The position numbers and the translations under genes are program-made. Below, piece by piece: positions 1 through 10,790 of a DNA stretch of 64,000 bases (its first letter is position 1; the number at the start of each line of letters is the position of its first letter). The stretch comes from Escarpia spicata (lineage: Eukaryota; Annelida; Polychaeta; Sabellida; Siboglinidae). The stretch covers positions 32,175,295 through 32,239,294 of the forward strand of contig OZ023209.1 in NCBI GenBank assembly GCA_963995525.1, read 5' to 3'. Under the pieces are notes generated by a model, which made no database searches, was not told the origin of the DNA, and saw only the letters and a program-made list of their open reading frames with translations.

Positions 1-3000
1 ATCTGAATGTATCATGGCGACCACCATGTTTAATTTGCCTGTCCCTAGTAAACTCTATGTACAGGTATGGGATACATATTTTATATAAAAACTATCATGT
101 ATCTTTAAACACCTGACAATAGTTTTATGCCAATCAATCATGGTTAATTTGCTAGATACAAACACATACCTCTTCCCTGAATTTCTTCACATTGTCACCC
201 TTCTGCAAATAGACAAGAAGACACTGTCATTATTCCTTAGGTCAGAGCAATGCCAACCTTTGAAAAGCAAGCAATCAATTCGCACACATAAAGTGTAAAA
301 CTAAAGGCAATATGCTGTACTAATATGGAAATGTATTGGTGATTTCATCTGCCAAAACATGATGCAGAAACCAAGATAAACGTTCCAAATATGTGGTCGT
401 AATATCATAATTTTTATCAATTTGTTCTTGTTTACGTAAAATTAATTTATGTGAACGATTCTTAATTATTCATTTTAACTACATATTGTTAACATTTGCC
501 CAGAATGGGCAGTTAGAGAATGCTCAGGAACCACCTCAAAGGTGCACAGATAATCAACTTTATGTGTTGGGGATGGTCCCTAAGGCAGATTACTCCATCC
601 CTACAGCGTACTGACTGCCTCATTGTGCCCCTGCTGACATCTTAGCAGGCCTAAAGCAGGGACAGGGTGGATATTTTTCTGGGAGTGCTACTTAGGAAAT
701 CAATGTGGCCCAATCAGACTCATTATTCCCGCAGAACTGGCTCTGAGCATTAGTACTTAGCTGCCGACCATGGAAACGAACCACAAATTGTCAACAATGT
801 CCAATTTACTAATGTCGATGAAATGGTCAAGACTTTGTGTGTCGTATTGATTGGCGGTCATTGTTGGGAGCAACTGTTCATTTGGCAAGCGATGACCACT
901 CTTAAGAATGCCAGAAACAGATTGCCACAGAGGCCTGCCTTCCAGATACATCTGTCCATGGACAGCTGAAGATTGCACCTCCAAATTATACAATGTATCA
1001 ATTGGGCATTATGTTGATGCTAGCTTACAAATAATTACATGGAGCTATAAACCTTGCCCAGTAGATAACACCACAGTATTGTTTGTTATTAAATTCATAT
1101 AAGCTCACCATTTAACTCATGCTAACGCAATGCTGGTCTTAAAAAAATGCATTGCCAATTGGTAGATCTCTCAGAAGCCAATGGTCCAAGAAAGGGAACA
1201 GACATAGACAAAGACAACTGGACTGGCAACTGGGAGGAGATACTGCCAGACTGACCACAAAGTTAGCATATTAATGTATAGATGATGAGAAATTACATTG
1301 TATACTCATACAACTTTATGATATTATTTTATAAGTCAGCACACAATTTAACATAAAGATGGCTTCAATAGGATTTAAGCCAACAAAAGGCAAAATCACA
1401 CAGATTGGACGAGATCCTGACTGATTGAACTTGACAGTGGGAACAAGTGCTTACCTTGCCTATTATGCTGCCTGCCTCCTACAAAAGAACAAATCACATC
1501 AGGCATCATCACACAAAGTACTGCATATATGATATGATTATATACGAAGTAGGTACATTCTCAAAAAATTCCTTTAAAATTTACAAGGATACTGTTTTAG
1601 TTTGGAAACAGTCTATGTGACACATGTATATCTATATACTTATGCTAATCAATGTCAATGTTAGCATTTCAGGGTTTTTGCTAAATATATGTATATATAT
1701 ATATATATATCTGTAACTTTAAATCTTAAGCAAATGTCAGTAAATATATAAAATAAATAAAAAATGCGAATAGCATATTTAACTTATCTTTATTTAACTT
1801 AATCGCTTAACTTATGCTTACCTAACTAATGTATCAACTTAGCAATGTTGACAGATTTAGGCTCAATTTGTATATGTATTCAATATGTTGCCTCTATCAG
1901 CATTAACCTAACTTAAAAAAAACTACTGCAGATATCGGTGTATTATTTAGATGTTTTCACTGTGATGACATTAAAGTGAGATGTTCTAATGGGTGAGATA
2001 AAATTATATCGACTGCCAGGCCATGTCTTTGACTCTGGATGTAAGCAACAGAGATGACCCGTGATCTCCTTGTCACAAAAAAATGAAAGTGCTACGCTGA
2101 TGAAGTCAAATTTAATCAGCATTTTGCAAGTCGTTACTCAAGTAGAATCTGCTACCACCTGTGTGATTTCAGCGCCTTTGAACAGATTTTTTTATCCAGA
2201 CATATGGCGTCTATAAATGCTTGTTATTATTTAATATCTCAAGTAATCACAAACAGTGTTGCTATCACACTTTAACCAAATTGCTTTGAAATATAGCATG
2301 GAACATCAGCTACTTATTGTTATCGAGTGTCTTGTGAATATTGTGTGAATATCTACTTATTTTCATTAAGTGTTTTGTGAATACCGTGTGAATATCAGTA
2401 CTGTGCTTTGATAAATATCTGAGACATGTTGTATGAAGCTATATCCAGTTTAAGAAGAAAACAAAAACAACTCTTAGTTAGAAACATTGTTAATTTGAGC
2501 ACCAAGAAAACAATGGAAACACATTTTGCACTAGCTAACTCTGCACCACGAGTTCCCTGCTATAGACATGCAGTGGTGGATCTTACTATATAATCGAGCT
2601 AGTGTATACACGTATGTTTCTTATGCTACTCTTAGATGCTTTACATCTCATCTGCCAAACTTTCATGGATTCACGTGGTCCAAAGACTAGATACTGTGCT
2701 ATATATAAGAACTACCTATCAATAAATATACCTCAGAAGAGCAGGATTCACATAAATAAAAAAAGGTTGGACTCGTGATATAAGCTGGAACAAATTATCT
2801 GGATGTCAATCTTGTCAAACTTTTTAAAACTTGTTAATGTCTTTCATTATGCACCTTAGGACATTCTCTCATAATGACGTCACACAGGGGCTTTTCCCTG
2901 TCAAAAGAAAATGTCAAAATTCCATTGGCCCTTAATGCAATTGGCAGTGGTTTCCCCCACTTAAGAAACGAACTGTGCCTTGCGTGCTTCAACTGACACA

Positions 3001-4917
3001 GGATTGTTCTGTCTACAACACCTGTTACAGCCATCAACACTGGTGCGTTCCACCCCGGCTGCAGCTAACCACAAATGCCGCTTGGTTTATCCAGTACATT
3101 CGTAGTCCAGTTCTGCAGCTAAGCTGTTGTTTTCTTTCTCACTGCTTAGGTTTGTTTAGTTCAGTTTTGTTTAATCAAGTCCGCAACTTTAGTCACTGTT
3201 TTAGTGGCTACATTATATCTGAGCTTGGTTTCCAAGGATTTAGCCGCATTAGAAGTTACCTTATTATTATTAATAATAATACCTGGTAATACTTATTTGT
3301 GTTTGCATTTTAAATTAATTGTAAACAGCCCAAACAGAGTTTTACTCTGGAAATGATGGTCTAATTAAAGTGTATTATTGTTATTGTTTTCGTACATGCA
3401 CTGAATTATTCAAGTTCAAAAGAGGCTTTCAAGAGTTATGGCGATATGATTTATCAAACTTGCATAGCTGGTTATTATGGTGATATTAGTTAACATTGCC
3501 AAAGTAAAATTTGTCTGCACTACGAACATTATGAACACAATCAGTCAGTTGGGTATATAGCAGTTTTACTTCAGTTGCTGACGTTTTCCATTCAGGTAAC
3601 ACCATCTTCGTTATACCACTTTGGTTTTACCAGCAAGGAGGGGAGCAGAAACTACTTATAATATAAATTATATTATACAAACTAAGTGGTACACGGGATG
3701 GAATTATGTCAACCAATGTATATGACCATTAGCTGACCTGGAGTAAGACGGAGTGGAACCATTCCTAGAAACGGAGGCAGGCAAAGAGTTTGTGAGACGG
3801 AGCTGGTATGGTGTGGTTTATGAACATCTTGTTACCAAGGCACCTGTTGCCTGCTGGGGGTGACAGGTACGGGCAGCTTAGACTGGACCCAGCTGTCTTA
3901 CCTCTCCACCCCATAAGAAGGGTCACACCTTATAAGTCTACCTACCTACCTACCTACCCCCCAAGACACACGAACACTACAACCCCTCAACTGACGCAAA
4001 TTGAAAAAAGTTGGTTGATGTTTCATCAATTGGATATTTATTGGATTAAGACAGATTCACCCGACAGGAAACGACTAACAATCGATCTAGGTGTGTGGGA
4101 TGCATTTAAACTTTGGTCCAGTTATTCTTTTTAATGCCAGCTCAGAGAGAACCCAGCTGTATGGTATTAGGGGAACTAGACACGTAAAATTATACATTTC
4201 AAATGTGCACTGAGTCTGTGGTGTGCCTTCCTTTCAGCTGCCAAGAACACTTGTTATAATTTGGACTGGTAACAACAAATCTAAAAGTCTGACTTTCTTT
4301 TGTCATTTTTGTAGTGGTACTGTTCCATTTGAGAGGTGTTTTGCTGTAGCAATGTACCAAAATACTACCAGTCTCAAAATAGTAGTGGTTCTACTATTTA
4401 TTTGTTTAACACAATGTTTTGCAATATACACATGCATATATACACTTTTGATGCTTTGCTTTCTATTACAATTGTCTTCATGGCAGTATATATTGATAAC
4501 AGATGTAGGTAACTGTACTGAAATAAATCATTCAGTACTGATGGCATTAATATAATGTAACTTGTTAATTTCTCTAGTATAATAAAGGCACAAATTATTC
4601 ATTTTTATCAGGAAATATTGTTGTATAATCTAGATCAATATAAAGACTGACTTTCTGACTTTCAATAAATGTGTCTTCATGAAGCAAACTTTCTAACGTA
4701 ACTTGACAATGATTTGTTTATGAACGTCTACTTTCTATTCAACATATCTAAGTGAACAGTCAAAGTATATTTAAAAAAAACATTTGGGTGGTGAAGATGT
4801 TAGATCAGGTACAGTTTATAGTATGCCAGAAGTCACACGTGCTCACCCATCTAATTGACGTAACTAGTAACAACGCAGAGGGATAACATGTTTTATGATA
4901 AAATAGATCAGCCTTTG
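1..4917. other. Non-coding stretch, probable PCBP intron 1
   Basis: No supportable exon is seen. If the PCBP call at 5342-5515 is right, this is the proximal part of the following intron. I looked on the minus strand for the expected rest of KH1 (the EVGSIIGKKG-like GxxG loop) and did not find it. Local structure includes an AT dinucleotide tract near 1688-1712, two diverged copies of a 'ttgtgaataNNgtgtgaatatc' segment at 2333-2398, and a short CTAC run at 3938-3960. The remaining open frames, up to about 110 codons, have no recognisable motif. Confidence 0.5.
3218..3290 (+). repeat. Dispersed repeat B, copy 1 (ATT-tailed)
   Basis: The core 'ctgagcttggtttccaagga' followed by 'tttag' and an ATT/AAT-rich tail recurs at 41.6 kb and 61.3 kb. 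A shared core with a trinucleotide tail is typical of a SINE or a truncated LINE 3' end. This copy is short and lacks the 'gagattNaccaacccttttgt' part seen just upstream in the other two copies. The family is not identified. Confidence 0.6.
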
Positions 4918-5258
4918 TACCTGTAAAACTGTTTAATCAGAGTAACAACTGCCTATACAACTGTGTTTAATCAGAGTAACAACTATCTATAAAACTGTGT
5001 TTAATCAGAGTAACAACTATCTATAAAACTGTGTTTAATCATAGTAACAAATGCCTATAAAACTGTGTTTAATCAGAGTAACAACTGCCTATAAAACTGT
5101 TTAATCAGAGTAACAACTGCCTATAAAACTGTGTTTAATCAGAGTAACAACTGCCTATAAAACTGTGTTTAATCAGAGTAACAACTGCCTATAAAACGGT
5201 GTTTAATCAGAGTAACAACTACCTATAAAACTGAGTTTAATCATAGTAACAAATGCCT
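4918..5258. repeat. 34-bp tandem repeat, about 10 copies
   Basis: Units read 'tgtgtttaatcagagtaaca' followed by 'actgcctataaaac'. Copies differ by a few substitutions (cagag/catag, gcct/tatct) and some lack two bases (tgt for tgtgt). The array ends about 85 bp before the PCBP splice donor, so on the minus strand it sits close to the start of intron 1. Confidence 0.9.
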
Positions 5259-5333
5259 TTGGAAGTTTACACAGGCAAATTCTTAAAGTATGACAGCACT
5301 GAAAGAATTAGAAATTGCCATTTTACAATGCAG

Positions 5334-5344
5334 TGACTTACCTT
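5334..5344 (-). other. Consensus 5' splice donor of the PCBP exon
   Basis: On the minus strand the sequence is CAAG|GTAAGTCAC, a close match to the U1-complementary consensus. The GT is at 5341-5340. Cutting here leaves the reading frame in phase 0 after Lys58. Translation past it gives VSHCIVKW, which is unlike any KH domain, so the boundary is convincing. Confidence 0.8.
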
Positions 5345-5515
5345 GCCTTGCATGATGACACGCAGTGTGACAGTCGGCGATGCCGGCGGCGACGAGTCAC
5401 CATTGTTTGTGTTTGCTAAGCAGTCATTATCGTCAGAAGCCATCATCGTCATCCACAGATTTCCGTTAGTATTGTTGGTCACTGCAACAGGACAAGGGGC
5501 TAGTATAGCGGTCAT
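5342..5515 (-). CDS. Poly(rC)-binding protein (PCBP / hnRNP E / mub family), first coding exon
   Basis: The exon encodes 58 residues. Residues 1-46 are a polar, Asn/Ser/Asp-rich leader with a Pro-rich end (SSPPASP). Residues 48-58, TVTLRVIMQGK, match the first beta strand of KH domain 1 in PCBP1-4 and Drosophila mub (family pattern LTIRLxMxGK before EVGSIIGKKG). The exon ends exactly after the lysine at AAG|GTAAGT, a perfect phase-0 donor, where I recall vertebrate PCBP genes also splitting KH1. The start ATG sits in GCCACCATGA, is the first ATG of the leader, and has an in-frame TAG 22 codons upstream at 5579-5581. Met22, Met24 and Met25 are alternative starts. Known role of the family: KH proteins that bind C-rich RNA to control splicing, stability and translation. 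The GxxG loop of KH1, KH2 and KH3 lie outside the window. The gene symbol is not assignable to a paralogue. Confidence 0.8.
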
Positions 5516-5740
5516 GGTGGCTACACTCCCTGGCTCAGTATGACAGTCTGTGCTCTCTCTCTCTGCCTCACTGGCTGGCTAATGAAGGCAGTGGCTACTG
5601 ACTGAGGCAGTGTAATGGAAACCACCGGCTGCTGGGGGAGGTAATCACCCCTTGCTGGGGGGAGGGAGGAAGGAATCCTACACAGGTGCTGCTGGGAGGG
5701 GGAGATGGATCATCCTCTGTCAACAGTGGCAACTGAGAGA
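5516..5740 (-). promoter_or_regulatory. PCBP 5' leader with C-rich tracts and candidate splice acceptors
   Basis: Read on the minus strand this holds CCCCCTCCCAG, CCTCCCTCCCCCCAG and CCTCCCCCAG. The run ATTCCTTCCTCCCTCCCCCCAG ending at 5655 is a strong polypyrimidine tract plus AG, so the coding exon may begin at 5654 (139-nt leader). Another acceptor-like site (TGTCTTCTCTCAG) ends at 5733. There is no ATG between 5654 and the start codon. The leader could instead continue upstream without an intron. C-rich tracts are the known ligand of PCBP proteins. Confidence 0.5.
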
Positions 5741-7067
5741 AGACATCAGCTGCCACTGATGGACTTCCCCTGGACCCCCCAACCCCTCTGATCTTTGTCT
5801 GGGTTCTCCCTGTAGATCAGAATCACCAGATGTAAATGAAGTGACCAGTTATGTAAATATCCACTCCTCCACTGTTCCTTCTCTCTATCCTTGTCTGTTC
5901 CTCTTCAATGTTTTCCGTGATGTAATTCCTATTATAATTTAGTTATTTCATGCATTTGGTGTACAGCACATCAGATATTTAGAAAAATTGGATAGGAAGA
6001 ATATATATATATATATATCACATGTTTTCTACAGATGATTTTAATTGGTTTTATTTGATTCATTAAAAATTTAATAAAAATGTAACTTGCACATATAAAA
6101 ACGTGAAAACAAAGTATTCATATTTGACGAAAGTACACAAAATATTAGGATTACACCACAAAAGTGCAAATACTTTTCTTTCTATTGCTGTTAGCGTAAA
6201 CTAAAAAATAATTAATACTGTATGTATACATATAATGTAATGGTTAAATGAGGTCTGACTATATTAGTTTAAAAACAGAAATGTCTTCAATAAATCTGTG
6301 CCGAGATCAGATGTTGAAGTAATAGGTGTCCTCTAAAGCAAGGGATAATATAGGGACACACCCTGACTTAGACATTGTCACAGGCAATATACAGCCTCCT
6401 GCCTGAATACTACAAAGCAATTAATGCAGATAGTCACAGAACACCTAGCATTAAGCTTCTTGTCAGGCATGACTGAGCACTCACTCATGCATGGTAATCC
6501 CACAGTTGATTTGAATGCATGCAGCTCAAGTACTGATTGAAGTTGGCTACTCTAGGCTCAAAGGCAGGAGACTGATTACTCAACTGATTATCAGCAATGC
6601 ACAGGACCTTACAGAGGAGCAGTGGTTTCATATCAATGACAAGGTTCTGTATTGGTTCCCCACAGTTACATACAGACGATATATATTATGTATCCTACAT
6701 AAAAAGAGAGATCTATGTTCTATTCTGCATTACCAGTTTTGACAGATATAGGAAAGTCTGGTCTAAAGACGATACACATTATAAGACCTTCTGCTTTCCA
6801 GGTTTAAGACATCTAGATTTTCTTGACTTAGCCTATAATCACAGTAAAACTTCAGAATAAATAATTCTATATAATTATATGCATAACAAATAAACACACA
6901 CATAAAACATAATACAGCCTGTATGGAAAAGTAACACATGTCAAGTCTTTCCTTGAGTGAAATCACAGGACCAGACAATGTTATCTCTTTGACTTATATT
7001 TTCTCGAATCCACAGTGAGTTCATACAACTGTCCAGACTTTTGTTGTGCATATTATTGTGTCACAGA
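5741..7067. other. Non-coding, upstream of PCBP coding start
   Basis: The stretch is AT-rich past 5940, with an AT dinucleotide run at 6001-6018. Overlapping frames at 6515-6860 show no recognisable motif. It is either a 5' intron or upstream flank of PCBP, depending on which acceptor and promoter are used. Confidence 0.4.
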
Positions 7068-7813
7068 CATTCTGAATTACCGACCTGGCTACTCTTCATA
7101 GTCTCCATAGCCATTCTGAATTACCGACCTGGCTACTCTTCATAGTCTCCACAGCCATTCTGAATTACCGACCTGGCTACTCTTCATAGTCTCCATAGCC
7201 ATTCTGAATTACCGACCTCGCTACTCTTCATAGTCTCCATAGCCATTCTGAATTACCGACCTCGCTACTCTTCATAGTCTCCTTAGCCATTCTGAATTAC
7301 CGACCTGGCTACTCTTCATAGTCTCCATAGCCATTCTGAATTACCGACCTGGCTACTCTTCATAGTCTCCACAGCCATTCTGAATTACCGACCTGGCTAC
7401 TCTTCATAGTCTCCTTAGCCATTCTGAATTACCGACCTGGCTACTCTTCATAGTCTCCATAGCCATTCTGAATTACCGACCTGGCTACTCTTCATAGTCT
7501 CCTTAGCCATTCTGAATTACCGACCTGGCTACTCTTCATAGTCTCCTTAGCCATTCTGAATTACCGACCTGGCTACTCTTCATAGTCTCCACAGCCATTC
7601 TGAATTACCGACCTGGCTACTCTTCATAGTCTCCTTAGCCATTCTGAATTACTGACCTGGCTACTCTTCATAGTCTCCACAGCCATTCTGAATTACCGAC
7701 CTGGCTACTCTTCATAGTCTCCTTAGCCATTCTGAATTACCAACCTGGCTACTCTTCATAGTCTCCTTAGCCATTCTGAATTACCGACATGGCTACTCTT
7801 CATAGTCTCCTTA
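7068..7813. repeat. 44-bp minisatellite, about 17 copies
   Basis: The unit is 'cattctgaattaccgacctg' plus 'gctactcttcatagtctccatagc'. Copies are nearly identical. The main variable position is the tail before 'gcc' (ccatag, ccacag, ccttag), and single changes such as ctcgctac, actgacc and caacc occur. The three tail types alternate irregularly, which suggests repeated unequal exchange. The last copy ends in 'ccttacgcc'. Confidence 0.97.
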
Positions 7814-8324
7814 CGCCGTACAATGCAACAATACGTTCCATCACCTCAAAAACCATCAGCAGGAAAACACATAAGTGTACGCATGCAATTCTTCTGCATA
7901 TATACATGCATATTTATATCCCACATCGAGCCTTTCTTGTTCCATTTCATCCCATTCTCTCTCATAAGACCTCTAACTCTAGCCGAATACACCATCAATA
8001 CACTGCCTAAACAGTACTATCTGATGACCAGTTTCACACCTGTACCACAAGGGTGCCTGTCTCCCTGTCTCCCCATCACCTACCTGTGACAGAGCCTCTC
8101 CCACACCCGTCTACTCTGTGGCAAGGATTGATCGGCGTGGCCTAGTGCAGCCCGTCTTGTCAGAAAACATAAAGCCCAGCTTCACTCCATGCTAATCCCA
8201 TTACGCCCAGCCAATCAATATGATTTCATCATCACAATATCGCCATATTAGTTGGCATTACGATTTAATTACTCAATTTGTCAATGTCACTACGATGAGG
8301 ATGTGGGTTGGAGGAGGACATCTT

Positions 8325-8545
8325 GTGTGGTCAATGCGGACAGTGGTCAATACGCAGTGGACAATTGTTAATATGTGTGTGACACAAGGCACTCCCAATC
8401 AAACAATATGTTTGGACAGTGGTCAATATGTAGCGGACAGTGGTTAATAAGTGTGGTCAATACATAGTGGGCAGTGGTCAATGTGTGGTCAGTTTGTCGT
8501 GGACACTGGTCACTATGTGTGGTCAATAAGCACAGCATCATCCAC
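8325..8545. repeat. Degenerate 'gtggtcaata' repeat cluster
   Basis: At least eight diverged copies of 'ggacagtggtcaatatgt' or 'gtgtggtcaatac' occur with irregular spacing. It looks like an older, decayed tandem array. An open frame at 8220-8447 is a by-product of it. Confidence 0.75.
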
Positions 8546-8625
8546 TGTCTTGAACACGGGCCGCCACCTATAAATTATAATTTGGGACTGTGGTTACTCT
8601 GTAGTATTCACTATTCCATTCTTAT

Positions 8626-9040
8626 ACAAGACATTGCACTGGTACTGCGATAGTGATACAGTGATCACAAGACATTGCACTGGTACTGCGATAGTGATAC
8701 AGTGATCACAAGACATTGCACTGGTACTGTGATAGTGATACAGTGATCACAAGACATTGCACTGGTACTGTGATAGTGATACAGTGATCACAAGACATTG
8801 CACTGGTACTGCGATAGTGATACAGTGATCACAAGACATTGCACTGGTACTGTGATAGTGATACAGTGATCACAAGACATTGCACTGGTACTGCGATAGT
8901 GATACAGTGATCACAAGACATTGCACTGGTACTGCGATAGTGATACAGTGATCACAAGACATTGCACTGGTACTGCGATAGTGATACAGTGATCACAAGA
9001 CATTGCACTGGTACTGCGATAGTGATACAGTGATCACAAG
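8626..9040. repeat. 41-bp minisatellite, 10 copies
   Basis: The unit is 'acaagacattgcactggtac' plus 'tgcgatagtgatacagtgatc'. Variation is almost only gcg/gtg in 'actgYgatag'. Each junction creates the palindrome GTGATCAC. Part of the unit resembles the 58-bp array at 31986-32463. Confidence 0.97.
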
Positions 9041-9621
9041 AACACCACAACAGTAAACTATCCCCAACATAGCTTTATCTAGACACCCATCCACCAATCA
9101 TTTGGATGGGTTAAGTTTGTTCTTGGATGGGCTGAAATTTGAATACGGATGGGTGGAAATTTGAGGAGCAATCAAAACTTATTAATTTATGACTGTTACT
9201 GTTATTCATATCTCCATTATGCGATACAAAAGCTTGTCACACTTATACATATAATGTATTTAAGTACATATATTTGTACATTTACACTACAATGTATTGG
9301 CTCACAGACGAGTCCATCTACAAGTACATTTTTGGACTGGTACAAATGTTATCCTGCATAAAGCCTGATCCCCCCAATATTCATCCCCACTAACAACCCA
9401 CAAAATGAATGACATGAACTGCTCTCACTGCATACCTAAGACAGGTAAGAAGGGTCAGGGTGAGTGTGGGACCCCACACTGCCTGGCAATGTCCCTATTT
9501 TTGGGCAGCCTCCCATCGGCAGTGCTATTGGCAAACATAGTATCTACACCTTCCCTCTATCCCCTTCTGCCAAGCCTTATCCCTCACCTTGCACTCTCAT
9601 TCTGGTTTTTTAACATGCTCC

Positions 9622-9763
9622 CATTTTCATGTACATTAGATGGAGTGGCACTCCCAACTATACAAACTCCCACTTCCATGTATGTTAGATGGAGTGGCAC
9701 TCCCAACTATACAAACTCCCACTTCCATTTATGTTAGATGGAGTGGCACTCCCAACCATACAA
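9622..9763. repeat. 49-bp tandem repeat, about 2.7 copies
   Basis: The unit is 'ttagatggagtggcactccc' plus 'aactatacaaactcccacttccatgtatg'. Two full copies and a partial third are present. Because 49 is not a multiple of three, each frame changes phase from copy to copy, so overlapping frames of 72-110 codons here are repeat artefacts. Confidence 0.95.
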
Positions 9764-10094
9764 TCACCAAGTTCACATCCTATACACAGGACTTCCCATC
9801 CTATTCCACAATTCACAGCCTATTCTACATTTCATATCCAGCCAGAATGCTAATTTAATTCACAGTGCACATTTCAAATATCAGTCCACTTTCTCATATC
9901 ACTTTTTATTTTCCAATGGCAACAATGCCAATGTTTTAACGCTGTTTATAAATCTGAATTTTGATTTCTTTTATAAAAAATAATACAATATACTGTTTCA
10001 TCAACTCACAGTAAACAAATGGAGCTAAATGATATCATAATTTTCACTCCAGACAATCAATATATACAATCCTCCCTTTCAAAAAGCATAAAAA

Positions 10095-10117
10095 GCAAGT
10101 ACGTGTCACGTACTTGC
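10095..10117. repeat. 23-bp perfect palindrome
   Basis: GCAAGTACGTG, a central T, then CACGTACTTGC. Both arms of 11 bases are exact reverse complements with a one-base centre, so as DNA it is a cruciform or dimer-protein site rather than a folded RNA loop. The arms include ACGTG/CACGT, an E-box or bHLH-PAS-like half. Confidence 0.9.
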
Positions 10118-10591
10118 CAGAGATACTAGTCGCTGAGATGTACATGTTTCAAGACATGTTAATCAGGGAATGGCATGAAAGTTGTCATTTTCAAATGTGA
10201 ATCAAAACCACTGAAACTTCATTGATATGTCATGAATCACTGATCTGTTCGTAATTTACACCTCAAGACCGCATCAAAATAGTTGGAGAGTGGGGGCGCT
10301 TCCTCCAGCCCTTGTGTTAGTTCAGAGTGTAGGATAAATGAGAACTTGGCTCACTTATTTGGGGGGATGCATTCACAATGTAAGCAAGGATGGAAATTCC
10401 CACTTGTGCCAAGAAATCCTAATTTAAGCATCCCATGACTCAACAGTGACTTGGAACGATCACCTGAGAGCAGTTAATTAGACTTTGTTTACGTCACTGG
10501 AAACTACATTTTCATCTGTGGGTAATGAAACCAGGTGAAGAAACCAGAACTCCTACACTCTCAAGGTTAATTACACTTGCACCTTTGATAA

Positions 10592-10790
10592 AAACAGTAT
10601 ATGTCCAGTCCATAGGACTGCTCAAAGCACTTTACGCTTTACTCCCTTCAATAGAACACCATTTCTACTTCCCTGGGAAACATTTAGCCATGCTGCAATC
10701 ACTGTGCGGAGATTATTCATACACAAATATCTACCACTGCATATATCCAGGGGCTTATTCATATAGCAAAGTGAACTGAAGCAATACACA
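10592..10790 (+). repeat. Dispersed repeat A, copy 1 (SINE-like)
   Basis: It shares 'gctcaaagcNctttac', 'tttactccc', 'cNttNgccatg', 'ttattcatacacaaatat' and 'agtgaactNaagcaat' in the same order with 35570-35885. The 'agcgctttac' plus 'gtgaactgaagcaatg' arrangement resembles abundant short retroposon tails in marine invertebrate genomes. This copy lacks the final 'gattcNaactNNgttcc...gagtccgaca' section. Confidence 0.75.

Noticed and set aside
7068..7813. CRISPR-like array
   Set aside because: There are no unique spacers. The units are directly contiguous, and the context is an animal genome.
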